Below are positions 62,023 through 64,000 of a DNA stretch of 64,000 nt, in pieces. Origin of the DNA: Chitinophaga pinensis. GTDB lineage: Bacteria; Bacteroidota; Bacteroidia; Flavobacteriales_D; Crocinitomicaceae. The position numbers were made by a program, and so were the translations under genes. The DNA is taken from positions 1 to 64,000 of the forward strand of contig CAMDNE010000004.1 in NCBI GenBank assembly GCA_945902745.1. The letters are read 5' to 3'. The notes under the pieces are model-generated. The model saw only the letters and a program-made list of their open reading frames with translations, made no database searches and was not told the DNA's origin. The stretch's first letter is position 1; every line of letters begins with the position of its first letter.

Positions 62023-63330
62023 CTAACCTATTCTTCTGATATCCGCACCAATATTGTTCAATCGAATCTCAATATCTTGATAACCACGATCAATTTGTTC
62101 AATATTGTGAATAACACTTTTACCTTTTGCGGATAAAGCAGCAATCAATAATGATACACCTGCTCTAATATCAGGAGATGTCATTTGGATTCCTTTCAAC
62201 GTGTGTTCATTATTTAAGCCAATAACCGTTGCTCTATGCGGGTCACATAAAATGATTTGTGCTCCCATGTCGATTAATTTGTCAACGAAAAACAACCGTG
62301 ATTCAAACATTTTTTGATGTATTAAAACGGATCCTTTTGCTTGAGTTGCAACAACTAATATAATTGATAATAAGTCAGGTGTAAATCCTGGCCATGGTGC
62401 ATCAGCAATTGTTAAGATTGAACCATCAATAAAGGTGTCAATTTCATAATTATCTTGAGCAGGAACAAAGATATCGTCACCACGACGTTCCAATTTAATT
62501 CCTAATTTTCTAAATACATTTGGAATGACACCTAAATTATCCCAGCTAACATCTTTAATTGTAATTTCAGATTTCGTCATTGCTGCCAAACCAATAAAAC
62601 TACCAATTTCAATCATATCTGGTAAAATTCGATGAAAACAACCACCCAAATTTTTAACACCTTCAATTTGCAACATATTAGAACCAATTCCACTAATATT
62701 AGCGCCCATTGAATTCAACATTTTACACAATTGCTGAAGATACGGTTCACATGCTGCATTATAAATTGTTGTATGTCCTTCAGCCATAACAGCGGCCATT
62801 AGCACATTCGCAGTTCCTGTAACAGAAGCTTCATCAAGGTGAATATAAGCACCTTTTAATTTTTTAGCTTCAATAGAATAAAAATGTTCACCAGCGTCGT
62901 AGTTAAATTTGGCACCTAACATAGTGAAACCTTCGAAATGCGTATCCAATCTTCTTCTACCGATTTTATCTCCTCCTGGTTTGGGAATGAATCCTTTTCC
63001 AAAACGTGCTAGTAATGGTCCAACAATCATAATTGAACCACGCAAAGAACCAGCTCTTTTTTTGAAATCTTCTGTTTCTAAATAAGCAAGATCTATTTCT
63101 TTTGCTTGAAAAATAAATGTTCCTTTTTCAACTTTTTCAATCTTAACGCCCATTGTTTGAAGCAAACTGATCAATTTGTTTACATCAATGATATCTGGAA
63201 CATTTGAAATAGTAACTTTTTCAGCAGTAAGTAACGGTGCACACAAAACTTGTAACGCTTCATTTTTTGCACCTTGAGGAATCAATTCTCCTTTTAATGG
63301 TTTGCCACCATAAATTTCAAAAGAAGCCAT
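62023..63330 (-). CDS. murA: UDP-N-acetylglucosamine 1-carboxyvinyltransferase
   Basis: A 435-residue enolpyruvyl transferase, first committed step of peptidoglycan synthesis. The UDP-GlcNAc-binding QGAKNEALQVL opens the protein and RAGVSLLIAAL is near the end. The active-site loop reads PGGDKIGRRRLDTH: residue 121 is Asp where the E. coli enzyme has Cys115, the residue that fosfomycin alkylates. The Asp form stays active but is expected to resist fosfomycin. It follows the DUF4290 gene by 2 bp and precedes the tlpA-like gene, making a three-gene minus-strand operon. Confidence 0.95.
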   Translation of the reverse strand: MASFEIYGGKPLKGELIPQGAKNEALQVLCAPLLTAEKVTISNVPDIIDVNKLISLLQTMGVKIEKVEKGTFIFQAKEIDLAYLETEDFKKRAGSLRGSIMIVGPLLARFGKGFIPKPGGDKIGRRRLDTHFEGFTMLGAKFNYDAGEHFYSIEAKKLKGAYIHLDEASVTGTANVLMAAVMAEGHTTIYNAACEPYLQQLCKMLNSMGANISGIGSNMLQIEGVKNLGGCFHRILPDMIEIGSFIGLAAMTKSEITIKDVSWDNLGVIPNVFRKLGIKLERRGDDIFVPAQDNYEIDTFIDGSILTIADAPWPGFTPDLLSIILVVATQAKGSVLIHQKMFESRLFFVDKLIDMGAQIILCDPHRATVIGLNNEHTLKGIQMTSPDIRAGVSLLIAALSAKGKSVIHNIEQIDRGYQDIEIRLNNIGADIRRIG

Positions 63331-63332
63331 GT

Positions 63333-63986
63333 TTATTGTTTTTTAAAGGGTTTTTTCTGATTTTTTTGCTTGAAGTTCGATTTGCCTCTATTCTTATTTT
63401 GATTTTGGTTAGGACCAATATTCATATTTCGCAAAATCGTATTTGTATTCATCAACTCATCTGGATTTTCAAGGATCAATTCTCCTTTTGAAAGTTCCTT
63501 TAATTGTTGAGCAATTACATTATTTTCAACAGCGTCGTTATTGTGTTCTAAAAACTGTTTTTTCATGAAATTGGCCATGGTCGTTTTCAAATACTCACGC
63601 TCCTTTTCATCCGTCACGTCTTTCGCGCCTTCCAAAATTCGTTGTGTATAACTCCCATAATGTCCAAAACGAATATTACTTTTTGGATAATCCATTATTT
63701 CAGGGCGTTCATTCAATGCTTCAGGTTTAGGAATTTCATAAGGAGAATCTACATCCAACATGAAATCTGACATAACGAATAAGTGTGTCCACAATTTGTG
63801 ACGAAAATCATCAACATCCCGCAAATGCGGATTCAATTGCCCCATTACCTCAATAATAGCCTGAGCAGCACGATTTCTTTCGTCTTTATCTTCAATTTCC
63901 ATAGCATGTGCAATCATGTTTTGCACGTTGCGTCCATATTCAGGAAGGATTAATTTACCTCTTGTTGTATTGTATTCCATTTTCAA
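63333..63986 (-). CDS. DUF4290-family protein
   Basis: A 217-residue protein that matches the Bacteroidota-specific DUF4290 family: it opens MEYNTTRGKLILPEYGRNVQNMI, continues with YPKSNIRFGHYGSYTQRIL, and ends in a basic Asn/Gln/Lys-rich tail (KNRGKSNFKQKNQKKPF). No signal peptide or membrane segment is seen, so it should be cytoplasmic. The family is regularly next to murA in this phylum, as here (2 bp apart), suggesting a link with peptidoglycan precursor synthesis, but no activity is known to me. Confidence 0.85.
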   Translation of the reverse strand: MKMEYNTTRGKLILPEYGRNVQNMIAHAMEIEDKDERNRAAQAIIEVMGQLNPHLRDVDDFRHKLWTHLFVMSDFMLDVDSPYEIPKPEALNERPEIMDYPKSNIRFGHYGSYTQRILEGAKDVTDEKEREYLKTTMANFMKKQFLEHNNDAVENNVIAQQLKELSKGELILENPDELMNTNTILRNMNIGPNQNQNKNRGKSNFKQKNQKKPFKKQ

Positions 63987-64000
63987 ATTAAAAATTTGAT

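Overview
The window is AT-rich chromosomal DNA from a member of the Bacteroidota, most likely order Flavobacteriales and plausibly a Crocinitomicaceae/Fluviicola-like organism; the family-level call is inference. The support is gliding genes gldF and gldG, several type IX secretion (T9SS) C-terminal sorting domains, SprB-type repeats, a flavobacterial DnaJ with two instead of four zinc-binding motifs, and many upstream regions carrying the Bacteroidota -7 promoter element TAnnTTTG in place of a sigma70 -10 box. No tRNA, rRNA, CRISPR array, transposase or phage gene was found.

Layout. 1-1.5 kb: truncated phoH, divergent from a SAM hydroxide adenosyltransferase gene and an ABM-domain gene. 1.5-5.5 kb: a cold-shock gene, then gldF-gldG-DUF4340-like. 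5.6-9.3 kb: dnaN and, convergent, comEC. 9.4-12.7 kb: translation operon thrS-infC-rpmI-rplT. 12.9-17.2 kb: kup, a relic T9SS sorting domain between two mirrored terminators, and dnaK. 17.4-20 kb: a lipoprotein gene and an M23 peptidase-CapA pair. 20.4-23 kb: alaS between a MITE-like element and a cluster of palindromic repeats.

23.4-38 kb is a surface-glycan region: a flippase, an unusual membrane/T9SS protein, two glycosyltransferase-type genes, a CMP-pseudaminic acid operon (pseB, pseC, methylase, pseF, a pseG-pseH fusion, pseI) and a YfhO-family membrane protein. 38.5-41.4 kb holds three tandem paralogues of an exported family of unknown function. Then come a universal stress protein, a sigma54-type response regulator without a DNA-binding domain, a Ppx/GppA phosphatase, a NatAB-type ABC exporter, a small outer-membrane protein, and grpE-dnaJ-CPBP protease.

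50.6-55.1 kb is an acyl-transfer operon (two SGNH hydrolases plus MBOAT). It converges on paaZ, followed by dusB, a compositionally distinct FG-GAP/SprB/T9SS protein, tlpA, murA and a DUF4290 gene. The best leads are the triplicated exported family (38.5-41.4 kb), degenerate 7-bp-period arrays lying against stop codons at five or six places, the CxxC/membrane-anchor/T9SS hybrid protein, and the relic sorting domain between inverted terminators.
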